Part shown: in pieces, positions 22,109 through 31,774 of the stretch
Position numbering within the stretch: the stretch's first letter is position 1
Layout: the number at the start of each line of letters is the position of its first letter
The notes under the pieces: model-generated
Told to the model about the DNA's origin: nothing
What the model saw: the letters and a program-made list of their open reading frames with translations, nothing else
The model's database searches: none
Program-made: the position numbers and the translations under genes
Assembly (NCBI GenBank): GCA_033064195.1
Contig: JARBJD010000388.1
Coordinates: 1 to 64,000 of the forward strand
Reading direction: 5' to 3'
DNA from: Blattamonas nauphoetae
Taxonomy: Eukaryota; Preaxostyla; Oxymonadida
DNA: 64,000 nucleotides

Positions 22109-22379
22109 TGTTGGGAGACTGAAATAAAACGTGGACAGTTATTGAGATGTTTGTCTCGATTGATTCCTGAGAGAAGAATCAAAACGAGAGAGATCTGACC
22201 GAAGACGGGTCATTCTGTGGAGACTGCGCCAAGCTGCCGGAAAACAGATATTTTCCATCTTTTCCCCATATCATAGAAGTATACATGAAGAGAGAGAAAG
22301 TGTACGATAATTTCAATCAATTCTTGTGATGGAAGAAGATCGGACTCATTATCATTTCTGAGTGTTGCGATGAAAGAGA

Positions 22380-23009
22380 TCAAGTGAAAAGATAAGCTTT
22401 TGCCCCCAAAAATTGCTTGATTACAACAAATGAAGTGTTTTGAAACAATAAAAAAGGGGTGTCGATTCTGAGTGGGAACGACCCAGTTGGTGATATTGAA
22501 AACACTCCTGAACCAGAGTCCTCGTCGTAGTAATATAATGCTGGTGTGTCACAAGGAGACCACATAATTATGCCATCGCCATTGAACTGAATTCCAGAAG
22601 TTTCTGCAATTGATTGTGAAATTGAAATACCAGACTTAAATGTTGAAGCCGGATATGTTCCAGGATACTTCGGAAGTGATCCTTCTGAGATATTCCAATT
22701 CGCTCCATTCACACTGATCAATCCTCCAATTTCTGGTGTCGAAATTCCAGCTGCACAACTGATTGATCCGTTTGTTGAAACCACTTTTTGGATTGAAGAT
22801 ATCGCTGTCTGCTGTGCTTCTGTTGTTTTCTTAAGTGTGTCAACCTCTTTCTGATTCGTTTCTACTTCTGACTGTAGTGAGTCAATCACTGACGAATTCT
22901 CATTGGTTGTCGAAAGTGTGTGATCAATCATTTTCTCAATCATTTGTGAATTGTATTTTAGCAATTCTGTACAATTCAACAACAGAGATCTCAAGCTCTG
23001 CATTTCCAC
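22380..23009 (-). CDS. Fibre-like protein of virus-like element (209 aa)
   Basis: A minus-strand frame. The N-terminus is helical; residues about 30-75 form a predicted coiled coil (VIDSLQSEVETNQKEVDTLK); the C-terminus is a beta-rich head with NGDGIIMWSPCDTPALYYYD. A trimeric stalk plus beta head is the usual plan of viral fibre or attachment proteins; the role is inferred from this architecture. The T-rich promoter motif seen before the other element genes is not obvious here. It lies between the RME-8-like gene and junction cassette 2. The frame looks whole. Confidence 0.5.
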   Translation of the reverse strand: MEMQSLRSLLLNCTELLKYNSQMIEKMIDHTLSTTNENSSVIDSLQSEVETNQKEVDTLKKTTEAQQTAISSIQKVVSTNGSISCAAGISTPEIGGLISVNGANWNISEGSLPKYPGTYPASTFKSGISISQSIAETSGIQFNGDGIIMWSPCDTPALYYYDEDSGSGVFSISPTGSFPLRIDTPFLLFQNTSFVVIKQFLGAKAYLFT

Positions 23010-23067
23010 TCATTCATACCATCTCAAATGGTGCGCTCTTTCATCTGTGTTTTCCAAAAGCTATTGA

Positions 23068-23152
23068 GTGCCCCAGGTGCCCCAGGTGGATCGTCAATTT
23101 ATTTTTATTTCATTTTTGAAAGGTCCACAGGTCCACGAGTCCACAAAGTCCA
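23068..23152 (+). repeat. Right-terminus repeat of a virus-like module (left half of junction 2)
   Basis: GTGCCCCAGGTGCCCCAGG at 23,068 is followed at 23,122-23,152 by iterons AGGTCCACAGGTCCACGAG and CACAAAGTCCAC. Inverted counterparts lie at 24,312-24,398 and 27,291-27,369. The conserved spacer sequence (GAGAAAATTGTAGCTTCAAA) follows, as it does after the other right termini. Confidence 0.65.
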
Positions 23153-24310
23153 CAAAACAAAAAAATAACCTCTCAAAAATGCATTTTTACATATTATTCA
23201 ACAATTTTCTTCCTATAACCTAGGTCCATGTCCCAGATAAAACAGAGAAAATTGTAGCTTCAAAATCAAAAAGTCCACATAAAAGCATTCAATGTAAAGT
23301 TACATCAACAGCTAAACAGTCACTTTTTTCAGAACAATATTTTCCTTACATCACCCATAACTCCTTACATACTTGTCCGTTTTCAATAATTCTTGCACCA
23401 ATCGAAAGAGCACATCGTATATGTCCTTGGATGGGAATTTAAACGAAATTGGAGAACTTTTATTTTTCATCGATTTTTTCATGTGCACCAAAAAATGACT
23501 ATATAGCAAAAAAAATTTTCAAAAATTTTTATATTTTTTTCGTAATATTATTTTTGTATCTTCCACTCTAATATTAATCTCAGGCTGATTTGACGCGATT
23601 TTGAAAAAAAGGGCAATCCCATAACTTTTTTTGTGGGAAAAAAAATCGACCCACAATGTTGAAACAACAAAGTTTTTGGTCGGGGTCGGTGGTCAAGGTA
23701 GTGGTCAAGGTATGGAGCCCACCCGGGGAATAGGAAATTTCAGGGCCGAGTAGTCTAGTAGGTAAGTGCACGTGCCTACTAGGCTATGAGTCCCAGGTTC
23801 AATACCGGGAGGAAGCAATATTTAATAGACGTCTATGGATCCGAGTCATGAATCTCGGTTACAGGGATCGCAACCCTGGGCCTTGGGGACTTGCCACAAC
23901 ACCTGGCAAAAACCCTACCTAGCTTCCTCCGTCCCCAAGGTTTTGCACTTTTTTTCAGATCTGGATCTCCAGTATTGAGCGAGCTGTGGACGTTTTTTCA
24001 AAAGAGGGTCACTCATTTTTCTCACTTTTTTCGTATTTTTTCACTAAAGAACAACTCATATCTCGACGAATACCTGTCCGATTGACATCCGGTTTCTTTT
24101 CATCGATCAGTGCCATCGGAATGCATAAAACTTTTTTGGAATGACATTTTCAAATTTTGTATTCTCGTGTACAGACTCAATATAGTGAAATGGACAAAAA
24201 TGCCGTCAAAAAGTGAAAAAATCAAAAGTGACCAGAATGACCTACCGATGTCAGAGATGCATGGGGTTGATGAACACATCACCTAGGAGCATTCTGAACA
24301 TGCCGCAGCA
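23153..24310. other. Spacer of junction 2, expanded by insertions
   Basis: The conserved junction spacer is recognisable at about 23,240-23,330, then about 1 kb of unrelated AT-rich DNA intervenes, including a tRNA-like repeat. The part at about 24,030-24,300 resembles 19,100-19,330. No protein gene was found. Confidence 0.5.
23743..23945 (+). mobile_element. tRNA-derived SINE-like sequence
   Basis: The head at 23,743-23,813 has a box-A-like TAGTCTAGTAGGTAAG, a central stem and a T-arm with box B GGTTCAATACC between CCCA and CGGG. It is followed by about 130 bp of non-tRNA sequence. The layout fits a tRNA-derived SINE; no poly-A tail or target duplication is obvious. It differs from the tRNA-like sequence at 3.6 kb. 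Confidence 0.4.
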
Positions 24311-24311
24311 T

Positions 24312-24398
24312 CGGTGGATCCGTGGATTCGTGGACCTGTGGACTTTTCAAAATTCAAAAGAATTATTTTTGATGGTACACCTGGGGCACCTGGGGCAC
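24312..24398 (+). repeat. Left-terminus repeat of primase-helicase module
   Basis: Iterons GTGGATCCGTGGATTCGTGG and ACCTGTGGAC at 24,315-24,343, then CACCTGGGGCACCTGGGGCA at 24,379-24,398. It is the inverse of the repeat at 23,068-23,152 and starts the module that ends at about 27,110. Confidence 0.6.
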
Positions 24399-24572
24399 TC
24401 AATCGAAATTGAAAAAAAGCATCTACTGATCATCCCGATTGCTCTCCCACTAGATCCACATCCATCTGTAATTTGGAGCACATCTGATCGCAATCACAGT
24501 ATTTTTTTTGCTGTCAGAAAAAACAAACGCTTAACTTTTTTTAAAATCTAATTTTTTATCTCCTTAGAAATA

Positions 24573-27053
24573 ATGACAACAAAAGTTGAAGAGAAAAAAG
24601 TCAGTGATATTTGTGCCATCAATCCCGAATGAGTCGACGATCATCTTGAAGCATTGCTCAGTGGACTTTCAGTCGAAATACAATCTTTATTCGATCGTTT
24701 GAGAGCTCATGAAGTTCCAATTTATGACTACAAGAAGTATAGCGAAGGTGCTTCAATCGAGAATGCAGGATCCAGGAAGACTGGAACAGCGATAAACATT
24801 GCAAATGTGGCCAATCTAGCAGTCGTGGACATTGACATCTTGAATAAGGATGCTGGTGAAGCAGCTAAAACAAAAATCAGACAATCAGTGATTGATGTAC
24901 TACCTAAAAATGTCGGATTAGTCGTCACTGGATCTGGTGGTCTTCACATATATTGCGACATTGACGGATACAAACTGGAAAAGAATTCAATGGTAAAGGT
25001 GAAGAAAACAGAACAATACGATGTGGATTTGTTTGCTTGTGTAGATTCCAATCTGCGCTGGATTGTGTAACCAAAAACAAGAGTGCAAAGGAAAGTCGAA
25101 GGCAAGAATAAAATCCATACATATTCGACATTGAATGATTTTAATCAGCTCTTCAAACTGGCATCATTGTCTGATGTATTGTCCAGTTTGGGTCTTGTAT
25201 TGAAAGCAACTTCATCAGAGAAGAAACCAGCAGTCAAGCCTCCAAAGACAGTGAGTCCAAAAGCTCCTGCATTCGATAGTGATTCAATTCAACAGTATTC
25301 TTTGAAGCAAGCAGAGTTAATCAGAAAAGGATTAACAGGACTGACAATCCACAATGATTCTGGCTCTCGTTAACTCGAGGATGAAGTCTCGTTGTTGCCA
25401 TTGTTTGCTGGACTTAATTCACTGCGACAAATTGATGGATTCACTGACGAGATACTGGACCAAACGTACCAAGACGTCTATGATCACAATACACTAACAG
25501 AGAATACAAAAACGAACTGGGATGCACAAAGAATCAGATATGCATCCAATATTTCGCATCCAGGAGTACTCGTCAAAATCATTCGGATCCACAATGAGAA
25601 ATACTACAATGATGAACTCGTTATTCCTCTCACGGACTACGATATCTCTGATGTATTTGACAGCATTGATGAATCCGAGGAGGACCAATGCCTTGAACAA
25701 AGCAATGATGAACCAATCAATGATAAAATTGATCTTCTGTCTTCATTTGACTTCTCTTCAATCAGAAAAAAGGCAACGAATTAAGAATACAAATCGGAAA
25801 AAGAAGTTCTGAGAGATCTATTGAAAGTTCTTCGCTGTATTGAAGTATCGTTGCTTTGCATTGTGAAGGAATACAGTTCGCTTGATCTCTGCTATCGGGT
25901 AAATGTTCAGAAAGAAAGCAGTGCCCTGAGATTGTTGAAATCAATAAAAGTGACCATACCAAACGAAGATCCAAAGAAAGTGAAAGTCTTCAATTGCCAA
26001 AGCTTATTCGAGGACAATCGCAATCGTTTCATGGTCAATGGCATTCGATTCATCAGTGACAATCCAGACATGTTCTCACTATTTCAAGGATACAAATATC
26101 CATTCGTTGATGAAGTAAACAATCAGCTTATTCAACCATTCTTGGATTTCACCAAAGAGATCATCTCCGACAACAATGAGGAATTGTATAGCTTCATCTT
26201 GAATTGGATTTCTTTTGTCATTCAGAATCCAGGTCAGAAGACAGCATCTGTTATCATCTTGAAGGGAATGCAGGGAATTGGCAAGAATGTTTGGACCAAT
26301 GTGCTCTGTGAACTAATGCGTGGATACTCTGCTCCAAACGTCACAGATATTCAGGAATTATGCGGTACATTCAATACAGTGATTGAGGGAAAGATGCTGA
26401 TTGTCTGGAATGAACTGAAGAATGTTGGTGAAGAAAGAATGTCCAATTTTGATGCTCTCAAATCCATAATATCAGATACAAGCTTCAGAGCAAACGAGAA
26501 AGGAATTGCCAGACGTGATGCCGAGAATGTCGCCAATCTTATCTTCTGTACAAACAACGCATATCCAGTGAAGATTGAAGTCGACGACAGACGGTACTGT
26601 GTGTGCAAAGTGTCCAATAAAAAGAAAGATGATGCTGCCTTCTTTCTTAATCTCATTCGCTCTTTCTCTCCTGAATTCTACTCACATTTGTTGACCTACT
26701 TCAGACAAAGAGACATCTCCAACTTCAATCCAAGACAACTACCAAACACTGATGCTAGATGTCTACTCCAGGAGGTGTCCAGGTCAGCAATAGGAGACTT
26801 TTGCTTTGCGCACATTCACAAATTGGAGAAAGGAATGCCATGCTCATATGCAGCTGAAATCATGCCTGAATATTACAAAAAATTGAAGACATTCCAGATG
26901 GATTTACATGAGCATTGCACTAGAAAGAAAGCCACCATGAATAAAACAAGAGTGTGGTGCTATGTGATCGATCCAAAATATGCCGAACTACTTAGAAGGT
27001 CTACTCTTGAATCAGAAACCGATGAAGAAGACAGTCTTGAAGAAGCACAGTAA
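24573..27053 (+). CDS. Primase-helicase (AEP + D5/SF3) of virus-like element
   Basis: A replication protein in which a primase-polymerase domain makes primers and a superfamily 3 helicase unwinds DNA. N-terminal AEP signatures: VVDIDI (DxD) at about 24,830 and TGSGGLHIYCDIDG (sGxxH) at about 24,930. C-terminal SF3 helicase: Walker A GMQGIGKN (about 26,270), Walker B-like MLIVWNELKN, sensor CTNN and an arginine-finger-like DDRRY. The combination is typical of virophages, polinton-like viruses and related NCLDV genes. About 830 codons in one frame, with about four interruptions in the standard code. It lies alone between matching terminal repeats at 24.31 and 27.08 kb. Its leader (TTTTTTATCTCCTTAGAAAT) is a diverged form of the shared promoter. 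Confidence 0.75.
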
Positions 27054-27082
27054 TGTAGATATATTTTTGAAGCACTATTGAT

Positions 27083-27369
27083 GGTCCACAAGTCCACAAA
27101 GTCCACAGTCGCTCAGAAATGGTCTCAAATTGATGAATATATACAAGTTTTCTCTTCTCATTTGTTCTGTGACCTGAGTCAAATAGAGAAAATTGTGGCT
27201 TCAAAATAAAAAAGTCCACACATAATTAACATGTAATATAACAGCTATGAGCAAAGTACAAATGCCATTTTCAATCTTTCTAACTCGATCGTGGACCTGT
27301 GGACCCGTGGACCATCAAAAACTCCAACCAATTATTTGCCCCCGATCCACCTGGGGCACCTAGGGCACC
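27083..27369. repeat. Junction cassette 3
   Basis: A right terminus (GGTCCACAAGTCCACAAAGT, 27,084), a spacer of about 180 bp containing GAGAAAATTGTGGCTTCAAA and ACAGCTATGAGCA, a left terminus (GTGGACCTGTGGACCCGTGG, 27,291) and a CACCTGGGG repeat (27,349-27,369). The order and spacer match junction 1. No virus-like gene follows on the right. Confidence 0.65.
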
Positions 27370-27399
27370 TCATTCCAAAAATGATCATCCATCAATTCC

Positions 27400-27765
27400 C
27401 AACACTTCTTCATCTATCCATCAATGTCCACAAATCAATGTCCATGCATCGATTATCTCCACCTCATACCAAAAACTAGTTCCACGTATACCCCCATCAA
27501 TGTCTCTCAACTATCTCTTGCACACTCATGTCACGTATATCAACATCTATGTCTCCTCATCAATATCTCTTCATCAATGTCTCCTCATCAATATCCACCT
27601 CATCAATGCCTCCACCACTTCACCTATTCCAATCATCCTTGTCTCTTCACTTATTTTCCCCACACCTATCTTTTCACCAATGCCTAATCACCCTTGCCTA
27701 TGCCACCTATTTCCCTTCACTTATCCTTCTCAGCTACTCAACCACCACCCTATATCTCTACTAAT
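27400..27765. repeat. Low-complexity C/T-rich region with TCATCAATGTCTCC-type repeats
   Basis: An imperfect, short-period repeat in which variants of TCATCAATGTCTCC and CTCATCAATATC recur between about 27,490 and 27,600. Overlapping long frames here reflect composition. No gene is called. Confidence 0.5.
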
Positions 27766-27922
27766 GATATGTTTGGGGATGATTGACGAAGAATTTTGAT
27801 TTTGAGGACAATATTCTTCGTGGATACCATGAACAACGCTTGCCTTATTTCACTGAGAATCACCCATTTGAGAGCAAAGGTGTTCGTTCAGTTCATCGAT
27901 TGTAACATTGTCACATCGATCG

Positions 27923-28180
27923 ATGAGCCGATTAATGCTTTCTTCCGACCTCATCGATGTCATTGCATCCTACGAAAGGACACAACAGCAAACCGAAAAG
28001 TGTTACAAAAATTGTTTGGATGTGTTCTCAAAGTTTACATCAGCCAGTCAAAAAGATGAAGTAAGAATCGAATGTTTAGAAGTGAATGATTTTAAACTCA
28101 AAAAAAGATGCGAAAGTACTAAAGAAGCCTGTAAAAGGATGATTTCAATTCTGCTCTCCGAAATTTAGGATTAGATATGA
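27923..28180 (+). CDS. Small helical/coiled-coil protein
   Basis: It starts MSRLMLSSDLIDVIASYERT and is almost entirely helical and charged, with heptad-like spacing (ECLEVNDFKLKKRCESTKEA), ending ..SILLSEI. Under the standard code it stops at TAG (28,166). Two further codons, GAT and a second TAG (28,172), lead to ATA and TGA (28,178-28,180), so with TAG read as Gln it ends cleanly at TGA. It is convergent with the gene at 28,208. No family was recognised; it may be host or an accessory gene of the adjacent element. Confidence 0.4.
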
Positions 28181-28207
28181 AAGTTGATATGACTAAAATG
28201 TAGCTCC

Positions 28208-28550
28208 TCAGGTGGGTCGTTTGAGAGTGATAAAATGTTGATGGAATATTTCCATTGTTTCCATAGTTTGTTTAGACATTTTTGTGGTTGATTTGAGCAA
28301 TTTCTGTTCAATCACATCATCTTGTACATAATCGAATATGATGCAAGGATGAGGGGCATTCAAGATGAAGGCAACAAGAATCTCGAAAAAAATGCAGAGC
28401 AAAGTGTCTGCAATCGGATGAGTGTGTCGATACCATTTGAAAGCGAAGAGAGCAGCGAGAACTTGGCTCTTCTCGATTTCGGCGTAAATTGATGCACTCC
28501 GATTGTGGAATAATCCGTGAACGATCAACAAATCTATACATGGGTGACTT
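28208..28550 (-). CDS. Host gene exon, unknown helical protein
   Basis: A minus-strand frame ending TGA at 28,208-28,210. It encodes a hydrophobic helical block (DTLLCIFFEILVAFILNAPH) after ASIYAEIEKSQVLAALFAFK, then a polar tail. It may contain one membrane helix or a buried ARM-like core. A TACTGAC branch-like site and an AG lie upstream at about 28,550-28,570, so this is probably a last exon. Function not recognised. Confidence 0.4.
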
Positions 28551-28569
28551 GGAGAAAAGCCGTGTCAGT

Positions 28570-29060
28570 AGTCAGTCACTTTTTTGTCATTTCACTTTGG
28601 GTCTGATCAGAAACTCAGTGTTAAACTCAACTTATTGAGTCGCAAGTATGCATTACTTTTGTTTTAACTCTCTTTTTCGCCCAAATATCCACGTTTCACG
28701 TTCAAAGACATCTGGATCCTGCTCAATTTTGACATGTTGAAATTCAGTCGCTATCGCATCCCTTTCAGTCGCACGTCTGCTTTCTTCTTGTTTTTAATCT
28801 TCTCTTCGCTTAAATCTCCTCTTCTTTCGTTAGAAGATGTCTAGATCAAGGTCTCTTTTGACATGATTCCATTCATTCAAGATCGTGACACTGTTGAGAA
28901 CCAGTTTGTTTCCATCTGGTTTTCACCTTTTGTCTCATCCTGATTGTTTCTTTTTATCACCTCTTTCATCAGGAGGAACTGTGAATTGACCGGAAACACC
29001 CCAAATCATGCACGTCTACATTCGAAGCATTCATCACCACTCCTTATCACTCTAATGGCA
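28570..29060. other. No recognisable gene
   Basis: T-rich, with scattered short frames and no motif. Possibly the upstream introns of the 28.2-28.55 kb minus-strand gene. Confidence 0.35.
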
Positions 29061-29065
29061 CCCCG

Positions 29066-31770
29066 GTGAATGCTGAACAAACAACTCCCCAAGATCCACT
29101 CATTTTCCCGTCCACGCCTTTGGAATACCGTTCAATACCTTCTCTTCCCCCGCTCTCTTTTCAATCCTGTATTCGATCAGTGTGCGTCCAACAAGCTGCC
29201 GCATCTCGTCTCAATCACCACTGTCGTCCCTCACTGGTCTACATCCGAATTCTTCTTTTCGAACCCCCTCCATTCACCCAAATCTACCTCCTCATGTTTC
29301 TTCTCACACCACTCCATCACCACACCTTCTGGGAAGTGTTCATGACGATAGTCCACCACATTCGACCAATCATCATTCTTGTTTTCTTGTTGGACGAGGT
29401 CCGTTCACTCCCCGTGGTTCACTCATTTCTGTTTCTCCAATGCAACAGAAAGCTTCAATAAACGCCTCAATCCACCACCTCATGCACATTGCCCAATTTC
29501 CGGCAGAAGCGCCATCCATCCGCTTCCACTCATTCGAATCGGATTCTGGGATGCCCTCAGCATTCTCTCTTTCGTTCAATTCGCCTGCACCCGTCATCCA
29601 AAATCAGATTGCTCCTGTTTCTCGCTTCAATTCACACGCTGACCCATTCCTTCCTTATCCATCTTGCTCCCCTCCTCTCCAAGCCATCTCCGTCTCCTCG
29701 CGCACTCCAGCGCAAAACACAACTCCAAAAGCATATACAATCGACAGTCTGACGGAATTAGAAACAGAAGATCTCGGCCAAAGTGGCTCTCGCTCGTTCT
29801 TTGCACTTCTGGCGATCTTCAGCAGGAACTCACAGCACGCTCCAAGTCAGTCCACCATCCTCTCCAATCACCTTCCTTCGCAGCGCCTGCCTCAGAGAAG
29901 TCCAATTTGAGGGACTCCATCTCGACAACAACAGATGGATGGGATATCCGCACTCGGCCGTGTCGCTCTTCGTTCGCCCCATCTTCTCTCCTCACCGCCG
30001 ACCTCCACACGGAAGATCCAGCGAATGGACAGACACGGAAAGTCTGTCGCTGGAACTTCATTCGAAAGCACTGAAACACCGTCGTCTCTCTCCACTATAT
30101 GCTTCTCTCCGGAAACGACAGAAAGGGACGAGCTGGTTGTCGCCAAGAATTCACTCATACTGCCCATCTCTCTCCCGCGCACTTCCTCTGCGCAGGTCAA
30201 CGCCAACCCGAAACAGAGTCTTCTTGTCAATCCGTTCACTTCGCATTCGAAGCGACGAAACACTTCCATCTCGCCGATCAACCAGACCCAACTTCCGAGT
30301 GCAATGAAGGATCCCATTCTCACAACACACTTCACTCCAATGAATGACGCCCCACGCGCACAGACACTTACAGACCCACACACTCGCCCATCGAAGACTC
30401 CGTTCTCGCCGGCTGTTGGATACGGACAGCTCACACTCGGCAGAGCGACAGATGGTGATCAGGATGGGCTCAAGGAGACGATCTCGTCGACCATCACACT
30501 CTCCCCAACGTCGATTTGGAGAGGGAAGGGCATTGGGTCGTTCGCAGGCTCTGCTCGCCAACCACCTGTCCCACCTCCTCCTCTTCTCTCTCGCCCTCCG
30601 ATCTTGAAGAGCTGGTCGAACTGGGAGCGGGTCGCTGGGATGGCACTGACGATGCACACAGACGAAGACAAGCACCCGTTCGTGTCTAGTGACGACGAAA
30701 CACTACGTTCTTCACGTCATATCCGAATCGCCACCTCTCCCCACAACTGTTGCCGACGACGATTCGTTTCATTTCCATCATCCTCTCCCTTCGTTCCCAT
30801 CGCCAACATATCACAACGATCGACCGCCGTCCCGAAAGGAAAATATAAGTGAGACAGACGCTGTCCTACCTGCTCTGGACATCTTGCGTGTGTTCAGTCT
30901 GATCACACAGCCAGCCCTCGTTTCCATTCTCACTCCGCTCCCAATCGACACCCACGTCAAGTTAATCACTTCCATCTTCACCGTCGTGTCTGCTGTCCGT
31001 CTCTTCACCAACTCTTTACGTCCTCATCCACAGCGGGAAGTGCAGGATGGAAGAGGAGCGAATCGAACAGCAGACACATCACCTCGCGACACCACTCTCA
31101 CTTCGCAGCTGGCTGGCCAACTCGCAGCACTTGTGTTGGTCTCCTTCTTCCGGGACCATTTTGCCGGATTCACCATCCAACGCGTGCACTCCACGTCGTC
31201 CTCATCTCTCATCAACACACCCACCATCATCGCAGCAGACTCGACGCGATCGTCTGCCTCTTTCAATTCACCACTCCCGTCTACCTCGCTGAACAATCTC
31301 GAATCGAATCTCTTTCTCTCGCGTCCCGCGACGAATCCAAACACGAAGGATCCGATTCTCCATTATGACCGCATCTCGTCCGGAACGTACGACCTTTCGA
31401 GATCTCATCCTCCCCAAACTCGAATCCCACCCTGTCTTTCTCATCATCTCTCCAAACACACACACCTCGTCGAAGAGGCAGCGCTCCCACTGACGCTCTT
31501 TCTTTTCTCATCACCACACCCAAACTCTGTCCCGTCGCCAGAGCGAGAGAGATGTTCGTTTGACAACACCATCCCACCACACTGTGCCTCCCCACGCAAG
31601 TTGTCATCACCTCATCGCCTTCCAGTCGGGTCACGGCGAGTGGTTGACGGGGCGGAGATGTGTTCTAGCTGGAATGTGGTCGTTCATCACTTTTTGATTG
31701 TCAACTCGTTCACCAACACGCTCATCGTCATTTCTAGTTTCTTTTTCCTCTTATGCATCATTGTTTGATT
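29066..31770 (+). CDS. Possible large host gene, C/T-rich, frames scattered
   Basis: GC-richer DNA with long, overlapping plus-strand frames (29,182-29,910; 29,935-30,852; 30,689-31,768), all Ser/Pro/Thr-rich. Much of this may be composition. The most protein-like block is DILRVFSLITQPALVSILTP at about 30,880, reminiscent of HLITSIWTLITQPSLVEPFI at about 45.6 kb, so helical-repeat coding sequence of the same kind is possible. No single frame carries the whole, and introns or decay must be assumed. I cannot name a family. Confidence 0.25.
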
Positions 31771-31774
31771 CATC

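Noticed and set aside
11700-27100. DNA polymerase B, retroviral-type integrase or maturation protease of a polinton
   Set aside because: Looked for their motifs in all readable frames and found none; the element is not called a classical polinton.
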